A DNA stretch of 29,027 bases from Purshia tridentata (GCA_003254885.1 QANT01002116.1:1-29027); one strand, 5' to 3'; shown: positions 1-9,096, numbered from the stretch's first letter. Made by a program: numbers and translations. Notes: a model not told the origin generated them from the letters alone.

Positions 1-32
1 AATGAGAAGTTGCTCCACACCAACTTCTCATT
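1..32. repeat. Perfect 12-bp inverted repeat (hairpin) at window edge
   Basis: Bases 1-12 and 21-32 are exact reverse complements around an 8-base loop. The sequence just after it, to about 160, is T/A-rich and ends in a 'taccaaactgggcct' stretch of the kind often found at ends of plant DNA transposons. The window starts inside this repeat, so its left part is not visible and the element type cannot be assigned. Confidence 0.6.
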
Positions 33-321
33 TTAAGTTCCAATGACAGTTATTTTTTTTAAAAAGTTGAAATTTTTTATTTTACCAAACACCTAAACAC
101 AGTATCGCTGCCAATAAAAGTGATTTTCACCTTTAAAAAGCAATACCAAACTGGGCCTAACTTGGGATACGCCAATTAGATACTGGACTATAGTGGAACA
201 AAAAAAAAGATCGTAAACCAACTTGAGAAAATAGTTAAAGTAAGTGGACCAATGATGTATTTTACTCTATTAATTAGATACGTAGAGCTAACAATATCTA
301 GGTAGAGATCTAGTGACAGAT
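33..321. other. AT-rich non-coding flank
   Basis: No reading frame of interest is present. It holds short A and T runs and the possible transposon edge described for the hairpin at 1-32. It ends at the TG of the LTR-type end at 322; the five bases before that (317-321, cagat) would be the left target-site copy, but no matching partner was identified. Confidence 0.5.
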
Positions 322-720
322 TGTAACACCCCGTACCTTCCAAAGTTATTTTGAAAAGCTTTTTAAAGGTTTTCGGGATTTTATTTGAAAAGTAAAACGT
401 TTTGCGCGTTTTTCTAATTTTAAGTTGATTTTAAACTTGGGGCAAAAGTTGACTTTTTGTTCAGGAGAACATTTGGTTTTGACTTTGGGTTGTTAGAAAG
501 GTCTCGATCTCACGAGTTCTTAGACTTGAAGCACGCGTCAAACGGAGCTACGTTTTGGAAGTTACGGACGTGGGAAGAAAGGGGCAAACCTGTAATTTTG
601 GAAAAGTTGATTTTTAAAAAGGCACAGAAACCTAGATTTTCGTCACTTTCTCTCTCCTCTCTCCCCAAGCCTCTCTCTCTCTCGCGACTCTCTCTCCCAG
701 CCACGCCTTCCATCGATGCT
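322..720 (+). mobile_element. LTR-type 5' end, plus orientation
   Basis: The segment opens with TGTAACACCCCGTACCTT, a typical plant Ty3/gypsy LTR start. It then carries a block around 500-610 (cacgagttc, ggagctacg, ggggcaaacctgtaattttg) and a CT-rich leader at about 640-710. The same succession occurs on the opposite strand from 3505 downward to about 2920, roughly three-quarters identical over the alignable part by eye. There is no polypurine tract just before 322, so this is either the outer edge of a 5' or solo LTR, or half of an inverted structure. Its 3' end was not found. Several open frames here (457-964, both strands) look like chance frames in LTR DNA. Confidence 0.6.
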
Positions 721-2800
721 TGAGGGCGCGTCCGGCGACTGCTGGGCTCGGGCTTCAGCTTGCCGTGACAGGACCCTCCCCGAATTCCACCCTGGAACTC
801 GGAGTGATCCCGCGGGCAACCAATATCAAGGAAAATCCTACCGAAATTTCGGCAGAACCTTCCCTGAAATTGGACGAACTCTTTCTCCACGAAGACCTGC
901 AAAAACACTTCTAAGCATCAAAGCTCCTCTACCACAACCAAAGGGTCTCCGACCCAAATTTTAGAACCAATTATTTAAGAAATCAAGGGTTATCAAGGCC
1001 GGCTACAAAATTTCACTAAGAAAAATAAGGTTTACAAGGATAACTAAGTGTCTACAAAATCCGCTAAGCTCGCTAGATTTCCTCGATGTTTTTGGCACGA
1101 CCGCTTCACCGCTACAACCTAGGGGAAATTAAAACAACGACAAAGGATAAAACTAATAAGATAACTCAGTGAGTGGACATAAACCAAAATAAGCATTTTA
1201 CTTTCAAATTCCTTAAAATTTCGCAAACTTTCCTTGAAAACCCCCAGTTTAAAATAACTCTCATAAAATCCATTGAAAACTCTATGAGTAAATCCATACT
1301 TTAAAATTCACTTTGAGATTTTCTGGAAAATCAATAAAACTAGTTAAGTTGCTAAATATCACTTTGGAACTGATATCAAATAAAAATTCGCACCCAACAG
1401 TTACCCACTGAACCTGTCGTACATGCGCAGGGCCTACGACCTGCCGTACGCATGCAGGGCCAATATCCTGCCGTACATGTGCAGAGCCAGGGTCTGTCAT
1501 ACACATGCAGGGCCAATATACCTACCGTACGTACACGCAGGGCCACCCCAAAGGGCGAGGCATCCCGACACACTGCCCAAAGCCTATGTGTGTGCCGTGA
1601 TGGGTCCCAAAGACCTATAAAAGCTGATAATCTGAAGGGTACTGCGAAGGGTGGTTTGAAAATCCTTCTCTCCAGAACTACTTTTTCCAAGATATAAATT
1701 ACTTAAAATTTCTCAAAACCACGACTAGTAAACCCTTGGTACAAAATCCATTGAAATCCAGTATTTTCTCAAACTCAAACATGAAAACATTTTAAATTCC
1801 TTTTTGTCTCGCCGAAGTATGAAATCCAAAGTAACTAACTCAAAGTCCAGAATTCAAATCACCACTTATTTAAGAAATCCGGAAGCCAAACTCACGAACC
1901 AAATATATTTCTAATTTAAATAAATCACGGCTCAAATAACTCAAAATATAACTATGAATTAAATTATTAAATTGATAAAAATAGCTTAGGAAACGAAGTT
2001 CACTCACAGAGATAGCCTAGCTTTGGTCTCCGAATGGATCGTCCTTGAACTAGGGAGTGTCACCTAACATGAGAACGACAAGACGTTAGAAAACTATCCC
2101 AAATAATAACTGAAAACCTAGAAAGTGTGAGTTCTAGGCCTTTTGCTCCATAATCCTAAATTCAAACTATAAACCAACTTATTTCCTGTCTCGACTCAAA
2201 ACCCATGCCACTAGCTTATTTTTACTTCGGTAATTTCCGCAATTAACCTCCATTCTATCTAACTTGGTCGAGCGTCGTCCAGGTGTCGTTTCGACAACCA
2301 AAAAGTGTCCAATTTCGCCCCAAACTCACCATTTCTCTGATTTCCTTCAAATCAACTAGTCTAAACCTCAGTAGATCGTTCCTAAAGATGAAAATCACGT
2401 CCAATTCCAATTAAATCACCATGAACACCTTGGATTTCTAGAAATCCCGAAATGGGCATAAGCACCAACCATCAAACTTCCAATTTCCTCCATAATTTCC
2501 CAAATTTCTCGTTCCAATCTTCGATTATATGTTCCTAATGACGGAAATTACCTAAAACACCTAACAATTTGATTCAATTTCAAAGACCCAAGCTAAACCC
2601 GAAAATAGCCTATAATCTCCCAAAATTCAATCTTCTACAATTTCTCAAAATTGAACAACCCAACAATAAGGGAAAAGAAGCCCAAGCGGAGAGGAGAAAA
2701 ACCCACCTAAAATCAAGGAGATTGATGCCGGAATCTGGCCGGAATTTGAGGAGAGAACCGGTGGCTTTGGGGAGTTTTCCGGGCTGATTTCTTGCTGGAA
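721..2800. mobile_element. Interior of the LTR-derived region
   Basis: This stretch lies between the two inward-facing LTR ends and contains no convincing gene. It includes a 27-bp minisatellite (1413-1547) and a TATA-like CTATAAAA at about 1615. The left part (720-910) is GC-richer; the rest is AT-rich with no protein similarity I recognise. No internal TG/CA boundary was found, so I cannot say where the plus-oriented and minus-oriented LTR sequences meet. Confidence 0.45.
1413..1547. repeat. 27-bp minisatellite, five units
   Basis: Units begin at 1413, 1440, 1467, 1494 and 1521, exactly 27 bases apart. The rough consensus is CCTRCCGTAC, then a variable six bases, then GCAGGGCC and a short AT-rich tail. 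Because 27 is a multiple of three, the array stays open in several frames and produces repetitive chance ORFs on both strands; there is no sign that these are translated. Short tandem arrays are common within plant LTRs. Confidence 0.85.
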
Positions 2801-3505
2801 CATGATTGGCCGGCGTGGGGAAGCTTGGGGAGGGACGGTCGGCGGCTGGGGAGTGGTTCTCAGCCGTCCCGTCGTCTGGTGTCACCGAAATTAGCTGGAG
2901 CTGGAAGCTGTAGTCGCGCGCAGGGGAAAAGAGGGATTGGGAGAGAGAGAAGAAAGAGGGCTGGGGGCGTCGGGAGGTCGCTGGCCGGCGACAAGTCGCC
3001 GGTGGGTCTAAGTGGCCGGAAGGGCTGGGGGGGTCGCGCAGGGAAGAGAGAGAGTGGGGGTGTCGGGCTGGGCTGGGCTTGCTGTCGCCTGTGCGTGGAG
3101 AGGGGAGAGAAATAGAGAGTGAGAGGAATATTCCATAATTTTCTGGAATATTAGATGCAATTTTCTCAAAATTACAAGTTTGCCCCTCACTTTGAACCCC
3201 CGTATTTCTCAAACCGTAGCTCCAATGGACGTATGCTTCATGTCTACGAACTCGTGAAGTCGAGCTCTACGCAACCATGTCAAAGTCAACTCTAAATTCC
3301 AAGTAATTTAAAGAGTCAACTTTTGAGTCCCTTAACACGTTTCTAACTTTTTAACCATAGGTCTAAACGACACATGCCGCATGTCAATGAACTCGTGAGC
3401 TCAAGACCTTCTTAACGGACCCAAGGTCAAAGCTAAAATCTTACTAGACCCAAAAGTTAACGTTGGGCTCTATTATAGTGTACTTAAAAGGTACGGGTCG
3501 TTACA
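2801..3505 (-). mobile_element. LTR-type 5' end, minus orientation (3' LTR of a Ty3-type element)
   Basis: Read on the minus strand from 3505, the segment starts TGTAACGACCCGTACCTT, matches the plus-oriented end at 322 in 16 of 18 bases, and continues with the same internal blocks and a CT-rich leader (about 3120-2920 on this strand). A polypurine tract lies immediately outside at 3507-3515, so this is the start of the 3' LTR of an element transcribed on the minus strand, matching the gag remnant at 4047-5304. The far end of this LTR could be at 322, giving 3,184 bp, but then the LTR would have an unusually long internal inverted repeat. Confidence 0.7.
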
Positions 3506-3506
3506 A

Positions 3507-3515
3507 TCTCCCCCC
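3507..3515 (-). other. Polypurine tract of the minus-strand LTR element
   Basis: On the minus strand the run GGGGGGAGA directly precedes T and the LTR start TGTAACG. Just upstream on that strand (about 3519-3540) is the palindromic AATTTCATCCTCGAAATT. A closely similar sequence typically sits at the end of pol in plant Ty3/gypsy chromoviruses. The tract primes plus-strand DNA synthesis in LTR retrotransposons. It fixes the orientation of this element. Confidence 0.75.
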
Positions 3516-3519
3516 GTTA

Positions 3520-4046
3520 AAAAATTTCGAGGATGAAATTTTCACACGTGGTGGTAATCTAGTTCTCAAGTTCCTTAATTTCTTCCTTTGCTCTTCACAA
3601 CTATAAACCACCACGCTTCCGCTGCGTTACTCTGATAAAAAATATCAACTTAATTATAATGAGATATTTCCTTAAACTACCCTTAGTGTTCCTTTCCTTA
3701 GAACACTGTTTCCCCCATTAACTATGCCATCTAGCACGCTCCTACCACTAATAAGATAATCTTACATAAGTCCATTACCTTAAATTCATTCTCTTCAACC
3801 GCTTAATCCCTTTTTATTCCCAATCATCTTTTTCCATTCATCCTAATTAGGATTTCCCATTAACCTCCCTTACCATTCCACAATGGATATCACACTTATC
3901 TCTCCAAAAACTATTACTTAGGATCTTACTAAATTTTCCAATTGACTTTAGATTATACTTAAGCTTCTCTAACGTCAAACAGAGTGAGTCTAAGTGAGAC
4001 AATAAAGTGCGTAATTAACAAATACAGGCCTTTCACCCAAACTAGA
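3520..4046 (-). other. Non-coding spacer between gag remnant and polypurine tract
   Basis: In a full Ty3 element this interval, read on the minus strand, would hold about 3.5 kb of protease, reverse transcriptase, RNase H and integrase. Here it is only about 0.5 kb, AT-rich, without a usable frame or any recognisable pol motif. The element is therefore internally deleted or belongs to a gag-only lineage. Confidence 0.55.
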
Positions 4047-5304
4047 TCACGTAGCTAAAATAACATCTGGAGAAACTGATGCCCGCTGCTGGGTCATGGT
4101 AAGGACTCTGCCTGAAGCTCTGGAACGTCCTCTTTGTTGTCTACCGCCTCTAACAGAGTGACTAGACGGAGCGCCACTGCTACTTGTACCATCTCCACTC
4201 TGTGTCGCTCCATGGCTATGACTTTGAGCCCCGAAAGTTTGCTTCATCTGTACAGCTGATCCAAAAGCTTCACCTTCTCCATGGTACAACATCGGGCAGT
4301 CCTTTCTATAGTGCCCCATCTGACCACAATGGAAGCATCCTTCCGTAGTACTTCTTAGGCAAGGCCCTTCATGACGTCTGTTGCAAGTCTCACAAACTGG
4401 GTACCTATGAGCACCAACTTTAGGAAATCGTTGTCTTTTTGAGAAATCCGAGGTACTAACACTACCAGAAATAGATTGATCTCCAGTTTGGTAACTATGT
4501 CCTGAACCTTCCTACCACCAACATCATGTTGGTAACTTTGGAATCCACCACTCCCAGAAGAACTAGAACTAAAACTGTCCTTTTTGGATGGTCCTTGACT
4601 AGGACTACCTACTATTGTGCTCTGTTAATAACGGCGTCTCATCCCACCTCTATTTCCTTCTGTAAGAGACCTTTCAACTTTCATGGCGCCCTCTCTCAAG
4701 CTAGTATAACTGGTATGCATAGCAGCTGCAACCATTGTATGAATTTTCTTCTCTTAAACCATCCTCAAATCTAGAGCACTTCTCTCTCTCATCCGCCACA
4801 AGATGCGGGCAAAATCTAGAAAGTTCTATAAATTTCCTCTCATATTCTGCCACAGTCATGGACCCTTGTCTCAATCTCTGGAATTCTACCCTTTTCTCAT
4901 CACAGTACACTCTGGGATAATACTGCTCATAGAAAGCACTTCTAAACCTATCCCAAGTAATCTCATCAACGGTTAGTCTTGCTTTTCCTGATTCCCACCA
5001 AAAATAAGCATAACCGTCAAGTAAAAATGGAGCTAGGACAATTTTCTCTTCATCTGGACATCTCATCACTTCAAAAATTCTTTCTACTCTCACTATCCAA
5101 TCATTAGCTACGCCAAACACTGTAGCCCCAAGTCTATGGGCTCGTTTAATACTATAATCCCCTTCTATAGGTCCACGTGTACGTACTACATTTGTCATTG
5201 CTTCAACTAAAGGATCCAAAGATTGAGTAAACCCTTGTGCAGTCTCGTCTGCACCTTCATTAACCCTATGGTGGTCCCCCGGTGGTCGGCCACGTCGAGG
5301 AGGC
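4047..5304 (-). pseudogene. Decayed Ty3/gypsy gag (capsid and zinc-knuckle), pol absent
   Basis: On the minus strand, about 5219-4760 encodes a Retrotrans_gag-like capsid region, with WWESGKARL, WDRFRSAFYEQYYP and EYERKFIELSRFCP as landmarks. Further down, about 4390-4290 encodes two CxxC pairs and a CCHC zinc knuckle (CFHCGQMGHYRKDC). The tail RVLTMTQQ with a following PDV resembles the gag-protease junction of plant chromoviruses, but the frame stops at 4047. The copy is broken: a frameshift near 4745, an in-frame stop at 4625-4627, and a second frameshift near 4500-4515. The N-terminal part (SQQPPRRGRPPG) runs to 5304, where unrelated sequence begins, and no initiator ATG is visible. It sits upstream of the polypurine tract and 3' LTR on the same strand. 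Gag would package element RNA if intact; this copy cannot. Confidence 0.85.
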
Positions 5305-5640
5305 TGTTGAGATAAGGAAAATTTACCTTTGAAATTTAAAAAGGGTGAGTGGTTGGCTCACGTTAGAAAGCCTACAAGTGGTATGAAAATCCTGAAAAAA
5401 TAAATGGATAAATACCATCAAAGGAAAAAGGGGATTAAAATTTGAAATGTTCATTCAAATTCAAAATTGGAGTGATCATTAGCATTTGAAATTCATATCA
5501 GCATTTGAAATTGATCTTTATCCTATCTGATGGAGCCTCTAGTATTGCCTATAAAAGGAGCACTGAGGCTCTTAAAAAAAGAAAAAGGGATCGAAAGGCT
5601 GAAGAAACAGAAGTGAAAAGAGTGAAAAGGAAAAGCATTT
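5305..5640 (+). mobile_element. Probable LTR start of a second element inserted into gag
   Basis: The gag reading frame is interrupted at 5305 by TGTTGAGATAAGG, a TG-starting sequence of the kind seen at plant LTR starts. About 245 bases on there is a good TATA box in CCTATAAAAGGAGCAC (near 5550), as expected for U3 followed by R. A 14-15 base direct repeat (agcatttgaaatt) occurs at about 5478 and 5498. I found neither the matching second LTR nor a clear primer-binding site, and the 5-bp candidate target duplication (gaggc, 5300-5304) has no confirmed partner. The superfamily is not assigned. Confidence 0.4.
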
Positions 5641-5730
5641 TCTCTACAGAAATTTTCTAGTCAGGTATGACTCGACACCTTTCCCCTTCCATGGCAGGAT
5701 TTCATTTATAGCAATGACTATTGAGTTAGG

Positions 5731-5822
5731 TGGTGCCTGCGGGCACCATAAACCCAGTAGCTCATAGCTATTATTGGTAGTGACCGCGGTCACTACAAAA
5801 ATATTCGGTGTCCGCGGACACC
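5731..5822. repeat. Cluster of three GC-rich palindromes
   Basis: Three self-complementary sequences follow one another: 5731-5748 (arms TGGTGCC/GGCACCA), 5777-5796 (a perfect 20-bp palindrome centred on CCGCGG) and 5807-5822 (a perfect 16-bp palindrome, also centred on CCGCGG). They stand out from AT-rich surroundings and follow the candidate LTR promoter. They may be stem-loops in an element's transcript, or protein-binding dyads; the sequence alone does not decide. Confidence 0.8.
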
Positions 5823-5839
5823 ACAAAAAGGGCTACCCG

Positions 5840-6063
5840 AAGGTAACCAGTGGATTTTAAACAAATCTATGGGATCCTTTTGGATTCTAAACGAATCCAG
5901 GAAGCCCCAAAAAATGTGATTGTGTCGCTACTCCAAAAAAAAATCCCTGCCTCCAAAAAAAAACAAAAACTACAAGAAAAGTTTGCCACGAACAAAAAAA
6001 TTACCTGCAAGACCAAAAGAAAAAAATGTTAGCCTTTGGGAATTAAGAAATAGATCGATCAAG
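5840..6063. other. A-rich non-coding stretch with short degenerate repeats
   Basis: Two related copies of ggattytaaacraatc lie at about 5851 and 5880. They are followed by A-rich sequence with many A runs. Short open frames here are low-complexity, lysine-rich and not credible as genes. Confidence 0.5.
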
Positions 6064-6519
6064 ATACATAAAAATATAAATTACCTTGTCAAATGGTGCT
6101 CTCGTGGGATTTTTTGTGTCTGTTCACAAAAAGGGTTGGCCTGTAGAGAATTTGCACTGCAGAAATAAGAAGCAAAAAATTTGAACATCAGGGTTGCTCT
6201 CGGTTCGAACCAATCTTTACAAGAAATCATTATTAAAGGATGGTTTTTGAATGGGCAAAATTTAAATATCAGGGGAATCTTGCAATTGTATATACATAAA
6301 AATATAAATTACCTTGTCAAATGGTGTTCTCGTGGGATTTTTTGTGTCTGTTCACAAAAAGGGTTGGCCTGTAGAGAATTTGCACTGCAGAAATAAGAAG
6401 CAAAAAATTTGAACATCAGGGTTGCTCTCGGTTCGAACCAATCTTTACAAGAAATCATTATTAAAGGATGGTTTTTGAATGGACAAAATTTAAATATCAG
6501 GGGAATCTTGCAATTGTAC
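6064..6519. repeat. Recent 228-bp tandem duplication
   Basis: Bases 6064-6291 recur as 6292-6519 with an exact 228-base offset and only two substitutions that I can see (ggtgctctc/ggtgttctc near 6094/6322, and tgggcaa/tggacaa near 6253/6481). The near identity implies a recent duplication. 228 is a multiple of three, so the same short frame appears in both copies, but it has no recognisable product. Confidence 0.92.
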
Positions 6520-7330
6520 CTGAAGGAGGAAGTTGGATATTTCTTTTTCCTTGCCCACGTGAGCTTCTCTCCAAGATGTGGATTGTTCTTGTTGCTTCAA
6601 CACAAAAGTAAGGTATGAAGTGACTAACTTTTGACAACCTGCAAGAGAACAAAAAAAAAAGATTAATTAATATGCCATGGTATGTTGGAAGTCAACCGAA
6701 AGAGAAAGAAGGAAAATGTGATCTTACCTTGGGAACCTACGGGTAAAATTAAAGGAAAAGAAGAATGTGCAGGTCTTGGTCGCAAGAGGCAGCAGGAAAA
6801 ATATCTCTGATGCCAACCCCCACTGCTGGAGGGTTCTTTGACTGCGTGGAAGACTCCTGAACTTTAAGGGTGTTGTGTGAAGGTTTAATTTGCTAATTTC
6901 GGGTGACCAATTTAAAGAGATAGGTAGCACAGTATCCTAATGACAGAAGGAAGACAGTGAAAGAGGAGGAGTCTATTACTGTGTCCCATATGACAAAGGA
7001 AACCTTAAATTGAGGAGAACAGAAGTTCTCTCTGTCAAGTTGGGCTGGCAAAGCCTTTGAAATTCATTTTTTGAATAATGGGCTTACGGGTTACTATTGT
7101 GGCGCCTCCACTCTTGGTCTTGGGTAAAGACTAAACTGAAATGTAAAGAAAAGTTGCTGCCCAAGGTTATTTTGACCGGAACTCGAAAGGCAAATGGGCC
7201 TTCCCAGTAAAGACAGTCTAGCAAAAATCAGATGAAGAATGGATGGGTTACTTTTTTAAGTCAAGTGCCTATTTAAACATAAACTGACGAAAATAAGTTC
7301 AAGGTCTTATGGGCCTTTCTTAAATCCCCC
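6520..7330. other. Repeat-derived non-coding DNA
   Basis: No gene is recognised on either strand. The longest frame (6724-6930, minus) has no family features and looks like chance. The stretch lies between clear repeats and has the same mixed base composition as the preceding element, so it is probably its interior or an older neighbour. Confidence 0.4.
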
Positions 7331-7560
7331 ATGCCTATTATAAATAAAAAGTGTCAATTAATTAATAATTGATATAAAATGTTTAGTAGGCACAAAATTA
7401 AATTCACATATGCCCATTAAAAATAAAGCGTATCAATTAATAAATACTTGATACAAAATATTTAGTGGGCACAAAACCAATTTATGTTCGCTCACTATAA
7501 AAAATAAACGTGTTATTTAATAAATAAATGACACTAAAATATTAATGGGCATATTCCTTA
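7331..7560. repeat. Three tandem foldback units of about 79 bp
   Basis: Units start near 7331, 7410 and 7489. Each has nested inverted arms. The outer arms are TGCCYATTA and TAGTRGGCA. The inner arms are of the type GTATCAA/TTGATAC (unit 2), GTGTCAATTA/TAATTGATAT (unit 1) and GTGTTATTTA/TAAATGACAC (unit 3). Bases differ between units while pairing is largely kept. No coding content is visible. Confidence 0.8.
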
Positions 7561-7606
7561 AATCCAAATTCCAAACTCCGAATTCTAAATCTCAATTCCA
7601 AATTCA

Positions 7607-7727
7607 TGGTACAAAGCCATCTCTTTCAAATGGTACAAAACCATCTCTCCCAATTGGTATAAAACCAAGTCTCTCAAATCCAATTCTAAAATCAACTCCA
7701 AAATGGCACAAAGCCAACCAAGTCAAA
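7607..7727. repeat. 24-bp tandem repeat
   Basis: Units starting TGGTAYAAARCCA begin at 7607, 7631 and 7655, 24 bases apart. A related fourth unit is at 7704. In one frame they would read as an eight-residue repeat (GTKPSLSN type), but the open frame (7545-7772) lacks gene features and lies in repeat DNA. Confidence 0.75.
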
Positions 7728-7744
7728 TTCCTAATGAACTACAA

Positions 7745-8085
7745 TCGGTTTGATCCCGTCAAGGGTATGTAGGCAGCCTATACTTAAATTTAGGTGCGAC
7801 CGTAACCAAATCAAATCCATTTAAATTTCTTAGAAATTAATTCCATACACAAAGTCCCGAATTAATTTCTCAAATCAAATCCAAGGGTTCTATAGCCCTA
7901 CCCAAATTACTAAAAATCATTTAAATAGGTCATTCACCTATTTAATTCCCAAAAAACCTGGAACTACGTGTGGTTTGATCCCGCATACCTATTTAATTCC
8001 CAAAAAAACCTGGAACTACGTGTGGTTTGATCCCGCAATGGGTACGTAGGCAATCTAGAAACCAAATCTAGATACAACTGCATCT
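7745..8085. mobile_element. LTR-like segment with repeated GGTTTGATCCCG...GTAGGCA motif
   Basis: The motif GGTTTGATCCCG, followed by GGGTAYGTAGGCA, occurs at about 7748 and 8022, with a partial copy at about 7971. I recall similar 'tacgtaggca' motifs in LTRs of plant Ty3 Tat/Ogre-type elements, but have not checked this against a database. A 51-bp tandem duplication lies inside (7937-8038). No LTR boundaries or coding region were found, so this is probably a fragment. Confidence 0.45.
7937..8038. repeat. 51-bp tandem duplication
   Basis: The block beginning CCTATTTAATTCCC at 7937 repeats from 7988, differing mainly by one additional A in its A-run. The copies end in the GGTTTGATCCCGCA motif. 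The near identity points to a recent slip or unequal exchange within the LTR-like segment. Confidence 0.9.
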
Positions 8086-9064
8086 CAAATCGAATCCTTG
8101 GTTCGACTCAACCAAATTCACCAAACAATTACCCAAATCAATTCCAATTTTTCAATGAGTCATTCACTCATTGGGGATCCCAAATCCAAACACTCACACA
8201 TCTCAGTAAATGATTTCAGTTTCGTCATAATTGGAATCAAAGGGTCTTCTCTTGTATCTTGTACTAAGAGATTGTAATTAAGAGATGCACTCCATCTTGA
8301 ATGGATCGTACCCTAAATAATAAAATTCTAGTCCTAAAATGAGTAGAGTGAGATTATGTTGGGTAACAAATATAAATTATTAATAATTTATCAAATTTTT
8401 CTTCAACACACACATATGAATATATAAAGAAAAAGTCATAATAAGTGGGTGATATATATATGTCATATATGTGATTATAAAAAAACTTGAGCAACTATTA
8501 GGCGCAAGATAGATTTATAAAAAATACAGAAGAGACTCAATCTTCACCAAACCATGTTAGCTAGGGTGACAAGATCCAAATCCAAAATGAATAATTATAT
8601 TGGACCTAATATATGTATACTTAATATAAATTCATATGTTCATGCTTGTGTGGATGGTATTTGAATTACTATGTACCATGAACTCAACTTTACTATATGT
8701 TCGTATATATGGACCGCAGTAGGTATGTGAACACGAAAATAATGAGTTAAAAGCACCCTTCTCAAATGTCACTTTCCAAGGCAAAGTTTGTGACCCAAAG
8801 TAAAAAGTTTATGGCACTGCTTTACAGGTGTTGCACTCATGCAAGGGAGTTGAGTCTGCAGTGTGCAAGGTGTAAGTAAAGGGTAAAATTTTCTTTATTT
8901 CATCAACCTAATGAAACCAAAATCAAAACTAAAACTAATAAATGGGGCAAATTTTCCAATAAAAAGGACCAAGGAAAAGAGAGAAAAAAGAATCAACATT
9001 TGTGGCCCACAAAAATAAGTATAGCATGGATATGATCACCACCGTTTATCCAAAATCACTGAAA
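8086..9064. other. AT-rich intergenic DNA upstream of the small gene
   Basis: I see no coding frame, RNA gene or clear element here. It includes short AT microsatellites (near 8453-8475) and A/T-rich sequence. The right part forms the upstream region of the gene at 9218. Confidence 0.5.
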
Positions 9065-9096
9065 GGGCCCCACTTTTAACCTTATATAAAGGGCCC
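9065..9096 (+). promoter_or_regulatory. TATA box flanked by GGGCCC sites
   Basis: TATATAAA at 9083-9090 lies 128 bases before the ATG at 9218, suitable for a start near 9115. Palindromic GGGCCC hexamers sit on both sides (9065-9070 and 9091-9096); GGGCC-type sites are known targets of plant TCP factors. A four-codon upstream frame (9114-9128) falls right at the predicted transcription start and may or may not be in the mRNA. Confidence 0.55.

Noticed and set aside
510..964. Overlapping open frames on both strands near an LTR end
   Set aside because: They lie in LTR sequence with a CT-rich leader, share no family motifs, and overlap each other on opposite strands.
1376..1697. Repetitive Cys-rich frames on both strands
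   Set aside because: They arise from the 27-bp minisatellite, whose unit length is a multiple of three.
2610..3212. A 200-residue Pro/Ser-rich open frame on the minus strand
   Set aside because: It reads through the CT-rich leader and adjoining GC-rich part of the minus-oriented LTR; low-complexity composition explains its length.
6200..6220. GGTTCGAACC resembling a tRNA B-box
   Set aside because: No A-box at the right distance and no cloverleaf could be drawn; the match is a self-complementary decamer within the duplicated repeat.
5920..6618. Three short frames sharing the same peptide segments
   Set aside because: The shared segments come from the 228-bp tandem duplication; there is no start context, codon bias or recognisable product.
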